This document shows, piece after piece, positions 51,285 to 60,562 of a stretch of 64,000 bases of DNA. This DNA comes from Prochlorococcus sp. AG-402-L09. GTDB taxonomy: Bacteria; Cyanobacteriota; Cyanobacteriia; PCC-6307; Cyanobiaceae. The position numbers and the translations under genes were made by a program. How positions within the stretch are numbered: the stretch's first letter is position 1; the number at the start of each line of letters is the position of its first letter. A model generated the notes under the pieces. The model did not search any database. It saw only the letters and a program-made list of their open reading frames with translations, and was not told the DNA's origin. The DNA lies in assembly GCA_003216715.1 (NCBI GenBank), contig QCIK01000001.1:168886-232885 (forward strand). Reading direction: 5' to 3'.

Positions 51285-51421
51285 TACTCTTCAAACCTAT
51301 TAAATATTAAATAGTATATGATTTACTATTTTTTATTTAGTTTATCTTTTGTTAAACTTTTATCTTTTATTCTATTTACACTCTATCATTATTAAATATA
51401 AATCTTACACATGCCTATAAG

Positions 51422-51799
51422 ATGGCTTCATATGTCTATTTGATTCAGAATGGTGATTTATTCAATATTGGTTTTACTAACAACCTTGAACGAACAAGAA
51501 TTGATTTAAGACCTGGTGAATTGGTTGCTTTTTTAAATACTGATAAGCCTGAACCACTGATTAAAAATCTCAGGAAAATATATGTTGATAACAGATTGCC
51601 TGGCTCAGATTATTACCGTCTTGCGAATTCACAAGTTCAAGAATGCAGGAATCTTCTAGAGGGCGACGGATCTAATAATTATTTTCAACCTTTTCTTAAG
51701 GGTCCAACTTTATTTATATTCTTTATGCTTTCTTGGATTTTATTGACGTATTTTATTATAGAGTTTGCTATAAATCCTGTTATAAGTCGGTTTACCTAA
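51422..51799 (+). CDS. GIY-YIG-like domain with C-terminal TM anchor
   Basis: YVYLIQNGDLFNIGFTNNLERTRIDLRPGELVAF (T5orf172/MUG113-like) and TM FIFFMLSWILLTYFIIEFAI. Confidence 0.75.
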   Translation: MASYVYLIQNGDLFNIGFTNNLERTRIDLRPGELVAFLNTDKPEPLIKNLRKIYVDNRLPGSDYYRLANSQVQECRNLLEGDGSNNYFQPFLKGPTLFIFFMLSWILLTYFIIEFAINPVISRFT

Positions 51800-51905
51800 T
51801 CCTTGCTCTTCTTTGATTAAACATTTTTATGATTTCTAATGAATGTGTATTCCAAAAATATGATTTCCTTGTTAGATTATATCTATAGAATAAAATTAAT
51901 TTGGT

Positions 51906-52040
51906 TTGAATTTATCTAGTTTTTTAATTTTTGTAGCAGTTCCTTTTGTCCTGTCTGCTGTTTTTTTTGGCACTAAAAATGGATATTACAATAGCGATGA
52001 CTATGAGGGAGATGGCTGTGCTCATGACGTTCAGAGATAA
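51906..52040 (+). CDS. 44-aa small ORF, N-terminal TM, polar tail (TTG start)
   Basis: (M)NLSSFLIFVAVPFVLSAVFFGTKNGYYNSDDYEGDGCAHDVQR; not in track. Confidence 0.5.
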   Translation: MNLSSFLIFVAVPFVLSAVFFGTKNGYYNSDDYEGDGCAHDVQR

Positions 52041-52083
52041 CGATTTTCTCCATTAGGATTTTGGCTAACCATATTATTATCTT

Positions 52084-52365
52084 TTAATTACTAGAATTTC
52101 TGATGCATGTCCATTTGCTATCAAATTGCCATACAGGCATATAGATTTCATTTTCAATTTTTTCTCCAGCTTCCATACACATTTTTTCGCTCCCAATTGG
52201 AATAGCAAACAATGTCGGACTTGTGATACCACTTACTTGTGGTTTTCCTCCAGGTCCTTGTCTATAGCTACCAATCACTAACCAGTAATCTGCTTTAGCT
52301 TTTCCTTGTAAACCTGCTAAGGAGGTTAGAACAATAATTAATGAGAATATAATTTTCTTTCCCAT
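52084..52365 (-). CDS. secreted hypothetical protein
   Basis: Signal-peptide-like MGKKIIFSLIIVLTSLAGLQGKAKA and two Cys. Confidence 0.6.
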   Translation of the reverse strand: MGKKIIFSLIIVLTSLAGLQGKAKADYWLVIGSYRQGPGGKPQVSGITSPTLFAIPIGSEKMCMEAGEKIENEIYMPVWQFDSKWTCIRNSSN

Positions 52366-52400
52366 GATTCATTTTTATTTTTAAAATATATCTATACTAA

Positions 52401-53291
52401 TTGAAAATTTCTATAAATTTAGGGAGCTTGTGTTTTTATTATTTTCTAAATATGCCTGAAGAAATTAGTAACTATGTATTTATTTGCGTCAAATCATTTT
52501 TTTTAGGCATTATTCAAGGTTTTACTGAGTTTCTACCAATTAGTAGTACAGCCCATTTAAAAGTTGTACCATTTTTTTTGGGATGGAATGATCCTGGTGT
52601 CTCTTTTTCCGCTTCTATACAATTAGGAAGCGCAGTAGCTATTATTTTTTATTTTCGAAATCAGATTAGTTCAATTATTAATTCATTTTTTTTGATTTTT
52701 AAGCATCGTAAAGTTTTCAAAGACAATAATACTAGACTTGCTACTTATATCTTTGTAGCCAGCATCCCAATATGTATTTTTGGTTTTCTTATTAAATTAT
52801 ATTGGCCCAGGTACGCCGATTCGAGCTTCAGAGGTTTGTTTTCAATAGCTATTACTTCTATTCTTATGGCACTACTGCTAGCTCTTGCAGAAATTTATGG
52901 TAAAAGAAAAAAGCTATTTAATGATATTAATTTAAAAGATGTTATTTTGTTAGGCCTAGCTCAATCTTTAGCTTTATTTCCCGGGGTTTCTAGATCTGGT
53001 ATAACCTTAACCTCAGCATTGTTTTCGGGGATAGAAAGAAAAACTGCTGCTCGACTTTCTTTTCTAGTTGGTATCCCAGCTATTTCAATTTCAGGACTTG
53101 TTGAATTGTTTAATTTATTAAGAACAATATCTACAATAGATATCTTACCTATAATTATTGGAATTGTATCATCCTTCTTTTCTTCAATATTTGCTATTGA
53201 CTTGTTTATTAAGTTCTTAGCTAAAAATAATACTTTTGTTTTTGTTTTTTATCGTTTAGCTTTTGGTGTTTTTATATTCTCAACTTTATAA
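52401..53291 (+). CDS. uppP: undecaprenyl-diphosphatase
   Basis: GIIQGFTEFLPISSTAHL and LFPGVSRSGITLTSALFSGIERKTAARLSFLVGIP; start could be the internal MPEEISNY. Confidence 0.93.
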   Translation: MKISINLGSLCFYYFLNMPEEISNYVFICVKSFFLGIIQGFTEFLPISSTAHLKVVPFFLGWNDPGVSFSASIQLGSAVAIIFYFRNQISSIINSFFLIFKHRKVFKDNNTRLATYIFVASIPICIFGFLIKLYWPRYADSSFRGLFSIAITSILMALLLALAEIYGKRKKLFNDINLKDVILLGLAQSLALFPGVSRSGITLTSALFSGIERKTAARLSFLVGIPAISISGLVELFNLLRTISTIDILPIIIGIVSSFFSSIFAIDLFIKFLAKNNTFVFVFYRLAFGVFIFSTL

Positions 53292-53322
53292 ATATTAGTT
53301 TTCTATATTTGTTCGATTAGTA

Positions 53323-53508
53323 TTGGCTTATGATATTGATTTGTTTTTGATGAAATTATTCCCTAATTTATTCATTGTTTCTTTTGGTGAGATTGATATA
53401 CCACCATTACTCTTTGCTTTAATTATCTTTTTAACTATCTTCGTTTTTTTAGCAGTTGTGATTAGTACAACGAAATTAATCCAATCTTTAGTAAATGATT
53501 CTGATTAG
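53323..53508 (+). CDS. small TM hypothetical protein (TTG start)
   Basis: 61 aa, IDIPPLLFALIIFLTIFVFLAVVI. Confidence 0.5.
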   Translation: MAYDIDLFLMKLFPNLFIVSFGEIDIPPLLFALIIFLTIFVFLAVVISTTKLIQSLVNDSD

Positions 53509-53525
53509 TAATACATTCGATTAAA

Positions 53526-53599
53526 TCGGAACGGCGGGATTTGAACCCACGACCCCCACTACCCCAAAGTGGTGCGCTACCAAGCTGCGCTACGTCCCG
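53526..53599 (-). tRNA. tRNA-Pro (GGG)
   Basis: CGGGACGTAGCGCAGCTTGGTAGCGCACCACTTTGGGGTAGTGGGGGTCGTGGGTTCAAATCCCGCCGTTCCGA folds as a cloverleaf; anticodon loop TTGGGGT. Confidence 0.92.
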
Positions 53600-53621
53600 T
53601 AATTTTAAATTATCACAATGT

Positions 53622-53966
53622 CTAACTGATATTTTCAATTTTTGATGATTTCCATTTAATTCTTTTCTTAGATTTTCTATTTATTCGTCTAATGAGTGAA
53701 TTTCTATTCTCGTTAGAATAACCATGAATAGATAGTCTTTTAGCCATTAATCTTAACTCATAAATATTCATCTTGGAGAGTTTTAATTCAGTATCGTTTT
53801 TCCAGGCATCACCCTCATTTGGGAGTATGCCTTTATGTTGCGAAACTTCAATGTTATAGATTAATTCAGCTAAGTATTCAGGAATGATTACGATTAAAAT
53901 CGCAAGTATATTATATAAATTTATCCGAGCTCTTTCTAAATTCTTTTCTATTTTATTATTTTTCAT
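53622..53966 (-). CDS. hypothetical protein with TM and SAP/Rho_N-like C-terminal segment
   Basis: LSKMNIYELRLMAKRLSIHGYSNENRNSLIRRINRKSKKRIK. Confidence 0.55.
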   Translation of the reverse strand: MKNNKIEKNLERARINLYNILAILIVIIPEYLAELIYNIEVSQHKGILPNEGDAWKNDTELKLSKMNIYELRLMAKRLSIHGYSNENRNSLIRRINRKSKKRIKWKSSKIENIS

Positions 53967-54007
53967 ATTTTTTTAAAAATAATAATTCATTTTAAAATTT
54001 ATTTTGT

Positions 54008-54172
54008 TTAACTTGGATAGGCCAATTCAGTATTTGATGAACTGTCCATCCATTGAATTGTTCTTTCTTGTTCAATCTTTGAAGATTTAAAGCTAAATAC
54101 TAAAAAGAAAACTAACAACAATGTAGCTAATATTATAAGCAAAACTGTTCTATCTGGTAATTGGTCGTTCAT
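54008..54172 (-). CDS. 54-aa small TM protein
   Basis: MNDQLPDRTVLLIILATLLLVFFLVFSFKSSKIEQERTIQWMDSSSNTELAYPS; start overlaps the msrA stop; not in track. Confidence 0.55.
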   Translation of the reverse strand: MNDQLPDRTVLLIILATLLLVFFLVFSFKSSKIEQERTIQWMDSSSNTELAYPS

Positions 54173-54921
54173 TATAAATCTGATTCTATAGGTGTATTAT
54201 CTCCTCTAAGAATGCAATGACTTATATCCCAATTATAGTGAGACCAAATATTTTCATTTAGTCTAAAATTTGACCCTTTAAAATCTTTAAATTTTACCTT
54301 TGTTGGCATCGCCGAGCAATATGGTCTACTTCCAGGTTTTGCTAAATATTGTTGATGATAATCTTCTGCAAAATAGAAATTAATATCTTTATCTATCTCT
54401 GTTGTGATTTTACCAAATCCATTCTTATCTAGTTCTTTTTGATAGCTATTTCTACTCTCAATTGCCTTGCTTAGTTGTTCTTTACTTGACGTATAAATCG
54501 ATGATCTATATTGACTTCCACTATCATTTCCTTGACGATTTCCTTGTGTAGGATCATGACATTCCCAGAATAATTTTAGTAAGTCGCTTAAATCAATTTT
54601 GTTATTATTCCAGACAACTCTTACTACTTCGGTATGACCTGTTAAGCCAGAACAAACTTCTCTATAATTTGGGTTTTTCTTTTCTCCTCCTGCATATCCT
54701 ACGGCAGTTGTGATTACACCTGGTAGCCTCCAGAAACCTTTCTCTGCTCCCCAAAAGCAGCCACATCCAAAAAGTATTTCTTGCTCATTATTTTTTATTT
54801 TCGCAGATAAATCAGTTTTTAATATTGTATGGAGCACTTCTTTAGTTAACTCTTCTGTACTTTTATCAGGATACAGCTTATTAATTATCATTGTTAAATA
54901 CTCACTAATTTTTTTAATCAT
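54172..54921 (-). CDS. msrA: peptide-methionine (S)-S-oxide reductase
   Basis: ILFGCGCFWGAEKGFWRLPGVITTAVGYAGG, CSGLTGHTEVVRVVW, QYRSSIYTSS. Confidence 0.95.
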   Translation of the reverse strand: MIKKISEYLTMIINKLYPDKSTEELTKEVLHTILKTDLSAKIKNNEQEILFGCGCFWGAEKGFWRLPGVITTAVGYAGGEKKNPNYREVCSGLTGHTEVVRVVWNNNKIDLSDLLKLFWECHDPTQGNRQGNDSGSQYRSSIYTSSKEQLSKAIESRNSYQKELDKNGFGKITTEIDKDINFYFAEDYHQQYLAKPGSRPYCSAMPTKVKFKDFKGSNFRLNENIWSHYNWDISHCILRGDNTPIESDL

Positions 54922-54925
54922 AGCC

Positions 54926-55171
54926 TTAATCTATGGTTTCTATTTTTATGTGGTTTATCAGTGTAGTAACAAATGCAAATAATAAGAAAGGGAGGCTTAA
55001 TACAAGAATTAAACCAACACCTAAAAGAGCAAAAATTGGTCTTGATGAGCCCATTAGCGCAAGGCCTGCAGCAAGACTTACAAAAATTACACCCATCCAT
55101 GCAAGGATTTGAATGTATATATCACCAAAGGCAAGGTCGCAAATAAGTTTATATTTTGTTAATGCGCTCAT
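54926..55171 (-). CDS. conserved small membrane protein
   Basis: 81 aa with two or more TMs, between msrA and an ABC transporter on the same strand. Confidence 0.6.
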   Translation of the reverse strand: MSALTKYKLICDLAFGDIYIQILAWMGVIFVSLAAGLALMGSSRPIFALLGVGLILVLSLPFLLFAFVTTLINHIKIETID

Positions 55172-55261
55172 GATTTCATAATTATATTAATGAACCTAAT
55201 TGTTTTTCTAGCTGATATCTAATTTAGGTTGAATTGATTAAAGAACTTTAATAAGTATTGA

Positions 55262-57013
55262 TTAATCATCTGAGTGAATTTGCTCTTTAGCCTTTTCTCT
55301 TTCCCACATCCTTTTATACAAACCGTTTTCCTTAATTAATCCTTGATGAGTTCCCTCTTGCACAATTTTTCCATCACTCATTACTAAAATACGATCACAC
55401 GAAGCGGCAGCTGATAGCTGATGACTAATCATTAATACCGTTTTACTATATTGGTTTTTTATTGTTTGAAGTATTGCTGAGGCGGTCTTATTGTCCACAC
55501 TTGCTAAGGCATCATCAAGAACAATTATTTTTGAATCTACTAATAATGCTCTACTTAGAGCTGTTCGTTGTCTTTGTCCACCGCTTAGAGTTATGCCTCT
55601 TTCTCCGACAAGTGTTTTAAGGCCATCAGGAAAACCCTTTATGTCATCTGTCATTCTTGCTTCATAGGCTGATTCCTGTACTTTCTCTATTGAAGCTTCT
55701 GGGTTTCCGTATTTTATATTTTCCGAAAGAGTTTCTGTAAAAAGATATCCCTCTTGAGGCACAATGGCGATATTGCTTCTCAACTGTTTAAGCTTTAAGT
55801 CAGTTACATCATTGTCGTCTAAAAATAATTTCCCTTCATCAATTTTTACCATCCTTCCCAAAGCTCTTGCCAATGTTGTTTTACCACAACCTACAGGTCC
55901 TACTAATGCAACTATTTCTCCAGGATTTATTTTAAAAGAAATTTCGTCGAGTATTTTCCTAGGTGAATCTTCATACTTTATTGATAGATTTTTTGCTTCT
56001 AATTTACCTGAAATTGGTTTTGATATTTTGATCGTATTAACTTTATCTTTTATTGTAGGCTCATGATTTAATATCTCTTCTACTCTTTCTAAACTGACTT
56101 GACCTAATTGAAAAGTATTTAATGTAAATCCTAATAATGCTGTTGGAAAAACTAGTCGCTCTACATAAAGAATTAACGCAACCAACCCACCGACAGTAAG
56201 ACTTCCTTTGCTTAATTCTCCACTTCCGATTGCTATAAGAAGAAGCAAAGAGATTGAGGATAAGCCTTGAAGTAGTGGGAATAATGTACTTGCAGTTCTT
56301 GCAAGGTTAATAGCAGCATCTCTATATCTAATATTTAATTTCTTAAAAGCGTCTTGTTCAGCTTGCTCTTGACCATAAATTTTAATGGCGCTAATGCCAG
56401 AAAGATCTTCTTGAATTAATTCACTTAATTTTGATAATGCTTCTTGTTGACGTTTCCTTTGTTTAACCATCCTTCCTCCAAATAATCCAACGGTGCCAAG
56501 TAAAATTGGATAGACAGAAATAGCTATAAAAGTTAAAAGTGGATCTATTGCCAGCATCGCTGGCAATGTGAAGGTGTATGCCAAAAAAGTGTTTGTAAGA
56601 CTTAGCACAGTAAATCCAAGCAATCTTCGAATGTTTTCTAAATCGCTAGTCGCTCTTGTTATGACTTCTCCAGTTCCTATCGTTTGAACCCATGCTGGAT
56701 CTTGTTCCAGCATGCGATCAAATAATTTTTGTCTTAATGAAACTTCAACTTGTCTACCAACTCCAAATACAAGTTGCCTAGATATCAACCTTGCTCCCCC
56801 CATTACAGTTGCCAAGAGTACTAACAATGTCGACTTATTGAGGACATATGAAAATGTAAAACCTTCTTTTAGATCATCAACGATATCTTTAACTTCCATT
56901 GGAATAGCAACACTTAAAATATTGACAAAAACCAGACAGAGAGCACCAATTATCAGTTCTTTTTTATGTGGTCTCAAATAGTTTTTTATTAGATCTAGTC
57001 TTAATGCAGTCAT
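55262..57013 (-). CDS. ABC transporter, fused permease/ATPase (MsbA-like exporter)
   Basis: TM domain, ALVGPVGCGKTTLARALGRM, ITLSGGQRQRTALSRALLVDSKIIVLDDALASVD. Confidence 0.93.
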   Translation of the reverse strand: MTALRLDLIKNYLRPHKKELIIGALCLVFVNILSVAIPMEVKDIVDDLKEGFTFSYVLNKSTLLVLLATVMGGARLISRQLVFGVGRQVEVSLRQKLFDRMLEQDPAWVQTIGTGEVITRATSDLENIRRLLGFTVLSLTNTFLAYTFTLPAMLAIDPLLTFIAISVYPILLGTVGLFGGRMVKQRKRQQEALSKLSELIQEDLSGISAIKIYGQEQAEQDAFKKLNIRYRDAAINLARTASTLFPLLQGLSSISLLLLIAIGSGELSKGSLTVGGLVALILYVERLVFPTALLGFTLNTFQLGQVSLERVEEILNHEPTIKDKVNTIKISKPISGKLEAKNLSIKYEDSPRKILDEISFKINPGEIVALVGPVGCGKTTLARALGRMVKIDEGKLFLDDNDVTDLKLKQLRSNIAIVPQEGYLFTETLSENIKYGNPEASIEKVQESAYEARMTDDIKGFPDGLKTLVGERGITLSGGQRQRTALSRALLVDSKIIVLDDALASVDNKTASAILQTIKNQYSKTVLMISHQLSAAASCDRILVMSDGKIVQEGTHQGLIKENGLYKRMWEREKAKEQIHSDD

Positions 57014-57087
57014 TCTTTTATTAATATGCCCATTAACCTAGGCAATATAAGCCCATGGACGTGAGCAAAATCCAATTTAATTGATTT

Positions 57088-57399
57088 ATGAACGAGGCTC
57101 AAAATCATCCGCTGTATTCAACAGATCGTGAAAATCTTGATCGATTATGTGCCGTAGAATCCCCGACTTCTAACAACTTTGTTGAACTGGCTAGATTAAT
57201 AATTCGCTATAAAGATTTCAGAGGTGCTGAAGATCTTAATTCTGATATGGAAAAATTATTAAAAAAATGGTCGATTAATCGAGACCAATTAGAGACAATA
57301 ACAAAAAAACTTTGGTCAGAGGGATTTCGTCCTACAAGTAATATGAGTTCTGATAACGTTGGTTCTGGATTTGACACGTCAGATTCCTCTCCAACTTAA
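57088..57399 (+). CDS. DUF3288 protein
   Basis: NHPLYSTDRENLDRLCAVESPTSNNFVELARLIIRYKDFRGAEDLNSDMEKLLKKW. Confidence 0.8.
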   Translation: MNEAQNHPLYSTDRENLDRLCAVESPTSNNFVELARLIIRYKDFRGAEDLNSDMEKLLKKWSINRDQLETITKKLWSEGFRPTSNMSSDNVGSGFDTSDSSPT

Positions 57400-57511
57400 T
57401 GTTAGGAAATTATTTTTTTATTTAAATAACTTCTTTAGTTGATATATTAATGATTAAGTTATAAAAAATATTTTGCCCGGAATGCTTAGCATCCATGCAT
57501 TTTTCTGATAA

Positions 57512-58549
57512 ATGACCCCATTAAATCCTATATCTTTTTCAGTAATTCTTGAATCACTTCTTTCATCCAATGATTTAACTGAAGAGCAATCTAATTTTTT
57601 GATGAATTCATGGTTAGAAAATAAAATTCAACCGGTTCAAACTGGAGCATTCTTAGCGGCATTCAGAGCAAAGGGGGTTTCTGGTAATGAACTTTCGACA
57701 ATGGCAAAAATCCTTCAAGATGCCTCAACTACGCCATCAGATCTTCCTTCTTTTGATTTAGTTGATACATGTGGAACTGGTGGAGATGGTGCTAACACAT
57801 TCAATATTTCTACGGCGGTTGCTTTTGTCTCTGCTGCTTTAGGCGTGAAAATTGCTAAGCACGGAAATCGTAGTGCAAGTGGCAAGGTTGGATCAGCTGA
57901 CGTATTAGAAAATTTAGGATTACCTTTGAATGCTTCTTCCGAAAAAGTTGTTGAAGCTTTAAAGAATTTAGGTATTACATTTCTTTTTGCTCCCTCTTGG
58001 CATCCTTCATTGGTAAATCTTGCTCCTCTGAGAAAAAGCTTAGGTGTTAGAACTATTTTTAATTTGCTTGGTCCATTAGTTAACCCATTTAGACCAACTT
58101 CTCAAGTATTGGGAGTGGCAAAAGCTGATTTGCTTGATCCTATATCTATTGCTTTAAAGGGAATGGGTCTCAAAAGAGCTGTAGTGGTTCATGGCGCAGG
58201 TGGTCTTGATGAGGCATCACTAGCTGGGGCTAATCAATTTCGTTTTTTAGATAAAGGTATTATTAGATCTGAAATTATTAATCCTGGTGATATTGGACTT
58301 AATCAAATATCTAATGAAAGTTTAAAAGGCGATGATTTGCAAACTAATTCTCAAATTTTAATGTCTTTACTCAAAGGAGATGGAGATAAATATCACAAAG
58401 AAGTCGTAGCATTAAATACCGCACTTGTTTTATGGGTTTCAGGCGCTGAAGATGATTTATCTTTAGGTATCAAACGATCATTAGATTGTTTGAATACAGA
58501 TAAATCATGGCATCTTTTTAAGCAGTTAAGAGATTTTTTAGCCACTTAA
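57512..58549 (+). CDS. trpD: anthranilate phosphoribosyltransferase
   Basis: [53 protein letters not shown]. Confidence 0.97.
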   Translation: MTPLNPISFSVILESLLSSNDLTEEQSNFLMNSWLENKIQPVQTGAFLAAFRAKGVSGNELSTMAKILQDASTTPSDLPSFDLVDTCGTGGDGANTFNISTAVAFVSAALGVKIAKHGNRSASGKVGSADVLENLGLPLNASSEKVVEALKNLGITFLFAPSWHPSLVNLAPLRKSLGVRTIFNLLGPLVNPFRPTSQVLGVAKADLLDPISIALKGMGLKRAVVVHGAGGLDEASLAGANQFRFLDKGIIRSEIINPGDIGLNQISNESLKGDDLQTNSQILMSLLKGDGDKYHKEVVALNTALVLWVSGAEDDLSLGIKRSLDCLNTDKSWHLFKQLRDFLAT

Positions 58550-58578
58550 TTCTTTTAATCTGTTCAACCGTACTTCTT

Positions 58579-59733
58579 ATGTTTTTTGATTCTGATAGCT
58601 CTGCAATATTGTTATTAGAGGATGGGACCTATTTTGAAGGAATATCTTTTGGTGCAGTAGGGACTATTTCTGGAGAAGTCGTTTTCAATACTGGCATGAC
58701 AGGTTATCAGGAAGTTATAACTGATCCTAGTTATTATGGTCAGCTCATTACTTTTACCTACCCAGAGATTGGCAATACCGGTATCAATTCTGAGGATAAT
58801 GAATCATTAAATCCTTCAGTTAAAGGTGTGATCACTCGTCAAATATCAAAAACTTCTAGTAGCTGGAGGCATGAAATTTCGTTTGAAAAATGGTTAAAGG
58901 ATGAAAATGTTGTTGGAATTCATGGAATAGATACAAGAGCTCTTGTTAGACACTTAAGAGAGTCTGGTTCTTTGAATGGAATTATTTCTTCAGAGTCAAA
59001 CTATTCAATATCTGAATTATTTTTACTTTTAAAAAGATCTCCCAAGATGAGTGGTCTTAATCTTGTCGATAAAGTAACAACAAAATGCTCTTTTAAAGTT
59101 AATTCATGTTGTCCGGTTTCATTTGATAAGAGAATTAAAAATATTCAAACAATTCCATACAAAGTTGTCGCTATAGATTTTGGGATAAAGCAATCGATAT
59201 TAGATCGATTAGTTGCTCACGGTTGTGAAGTAACTGTATTGCCAGCAAATGCAGCAATGTCCGATGTTTTAGCTTTATCCCCTGAAGGTGTTTTCCTTTC
59301 CAATGGGCCTGGTGATCCATCTACGGTTGATAGTGGTATTAATCTTGCTAAAAATTTAATTGAATACGAAAAACTTCCTGTTTTTGGAATTTGCTTAGGC
59401 CACCAGATCCTTGGATTGGCTTTAGGTGGAAAAACTTTTAAGCTTTCTTATGGGCATCGAGGATTAAATCATCCCTGTGGATTGAATGGAAAAGTTGAAA
59501 TTACAAGTCAAAATCATGGTTTCGCTTTGAATTCAGAATCTTTAAATTCCAAAAAAATAAAAATCACACGATTTAATTTAAACGACCAAACAGTTGCCGC
59601 TATTTCAGTAATTGATAAGCCTTTCTTTGGTGTTCAATATCACCCCGAGGCAAGCCCAGGACCTCACGATGCTGATCATCATTTTAATCATTTCGTAACC
59701 TTAATCGAAGAACGCAGAAGAATCGTGGATTAA
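58579..59733 (+). CDS. carA: carbamoyl-phosphate synthase small subunit
   Basis: [54 protein letters not shown]. Confidence 0.97.
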   Translation: MFFDSDSSAILLLEDGTYFEGISFGAVGTISGEVVFNTGMTGYQEVITDPSYYGQLITFTYPEIGNTGINSEDNESLNPSVKGVITRQISKTSSSWRHEISFEKWLKDENVVGIHGIDTRALVRHLRESGSLNGIISSESNYSISELFLLLKRSPKMSGLNLVDKVTTKCSFKVNSCCPVSFDKRIKNIQTIPYKVVAIDFGIKQSILDRLVAHGCEVTVLPANAAMSDVLALSPEGVFLSNGPGDPSTVDSGINLAKNLIEYEKLPVFGICLGHQILGLALGGKTFKLSYGHRGLNHPCGLNGKVEITSQNHGFALNSESLNSKKIKITRFNLNDQTVAAISVIDKPFFGVQYHPEASPGPHDADHHFNHFVTLIEERRRIVD

Positions 59734-59784
59734 TTTGGTTTCTATCACTACACTTCCATCATGAAGTCATAGGGGACTAATTCC

Positions 59785-60150
59785 ATAGCTGAATTACAAC
59801 GACTTACTGTTTCTCTTAGAGGTGGATTTAACCAGCAAAATGGTTGTTTGGTGATAAATTTCACTGGTCAACTGGATGCCTACTCGGAGAAGCAATTCAC
59901 TACATATATCAATGAAGTTTTTGCTTCAAATCAACTTTCAGTTGTGATTGATTTATCTAATATCGATTTCATTGATTCTTGTGGACTTGGAGCAATGGTT
60001 CAAGCTGCTAAAAAATGTATTCAGTCAAAAAGGGCATTTAATGTTGTTGGAAATCCTAGAGTTGTTCAAACAATTAAACTTGTTCGCTTAGAGGAATACC
60101 TTCATCTGGCACCAGATCTAAGTACTGCAATTGGTAAATTGTCAGCTTGA
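59785..60150 (+). CDS. STAS-domain protein (anti-sigma factor antagonist-like); apparent ATA start
   Basis: Track ORF begins at 59848 (MVINF), but in-frame upstream (ATA)AELQRLTVSLRGGFNQQNGCL looks like native STAS N-terminus. Core LDAYSEKQF...VVIDLSNIDFIDSCGLGAMVQAAKKC. Confidence 0.8.
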   Translation: MAELQRLTVSLRGGFNQQNGCLVINFTGQLDAYSEKQFTTYINEVFASNQLSVVIDLSNIDFIDSCGLGAMVQAAKKCIQSKRAFNVVGNPRVVQTIKLVRLEEYLHLAPDLSTAIGKLSA

Positions 60151-60545
60151 CTGATTGGATTCGCTCTTGCAAATCAACCATTTCTCCCGATGGGTTGGGA
60201 CCTTTGCAACTTGCTTGGTTGGGTGATTCCGTATGGGAAATGCATCAAAGGTTGAGATGTTGCACTAGTCCAATGCGCTCAAAGGATCTGCACAATGCTG
60301 TTGTGAATGAAGTGAATGCGATTAGTCAAGCTAGGGCAATCAGAAAATTAGAACCATTTTTAACTGATATTGAAAAAGATTTTCTTAGAAAAGGTAGAAA
60401 CAAAGCAGGAAGAGGTCCTAAAAATGTAGATGCAGCCACATATGCAATTGCTACCGGATTTGAGACTATTGTTGGATGGTTGTTTTTAAAAAATCCAAAT
60501 CGGCTTGCTGATTTATTCGATCTTCTTGATCGACCTATTAACTAG
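60147..60545 (+). CDS. mrnC: Mini-ribonuclease 3 (TTG start)
   Basis: LQLAWLGDSVWEMHQRLR, SKDLHNAVVNEVNAISQA, DFLRKGRNKAGRGPKNVDAATYAIATGFETIVGWLFL. Confidence 0.88.
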   Translation: MTDWIRSCKSTISPDGLGPLQLAWLGDSVWEMHQRLRCCTSPMRSKDLHNAVVNEVNAISQARAIRKLEPFLTDIEKDFLRKGRNKAGRGPKNVDAATYAIATGFETIVGWLFLKNPNRLADLFDLLDRPIN

Positions 60546-60562
60546 AAAATAGTTCTTATAAA

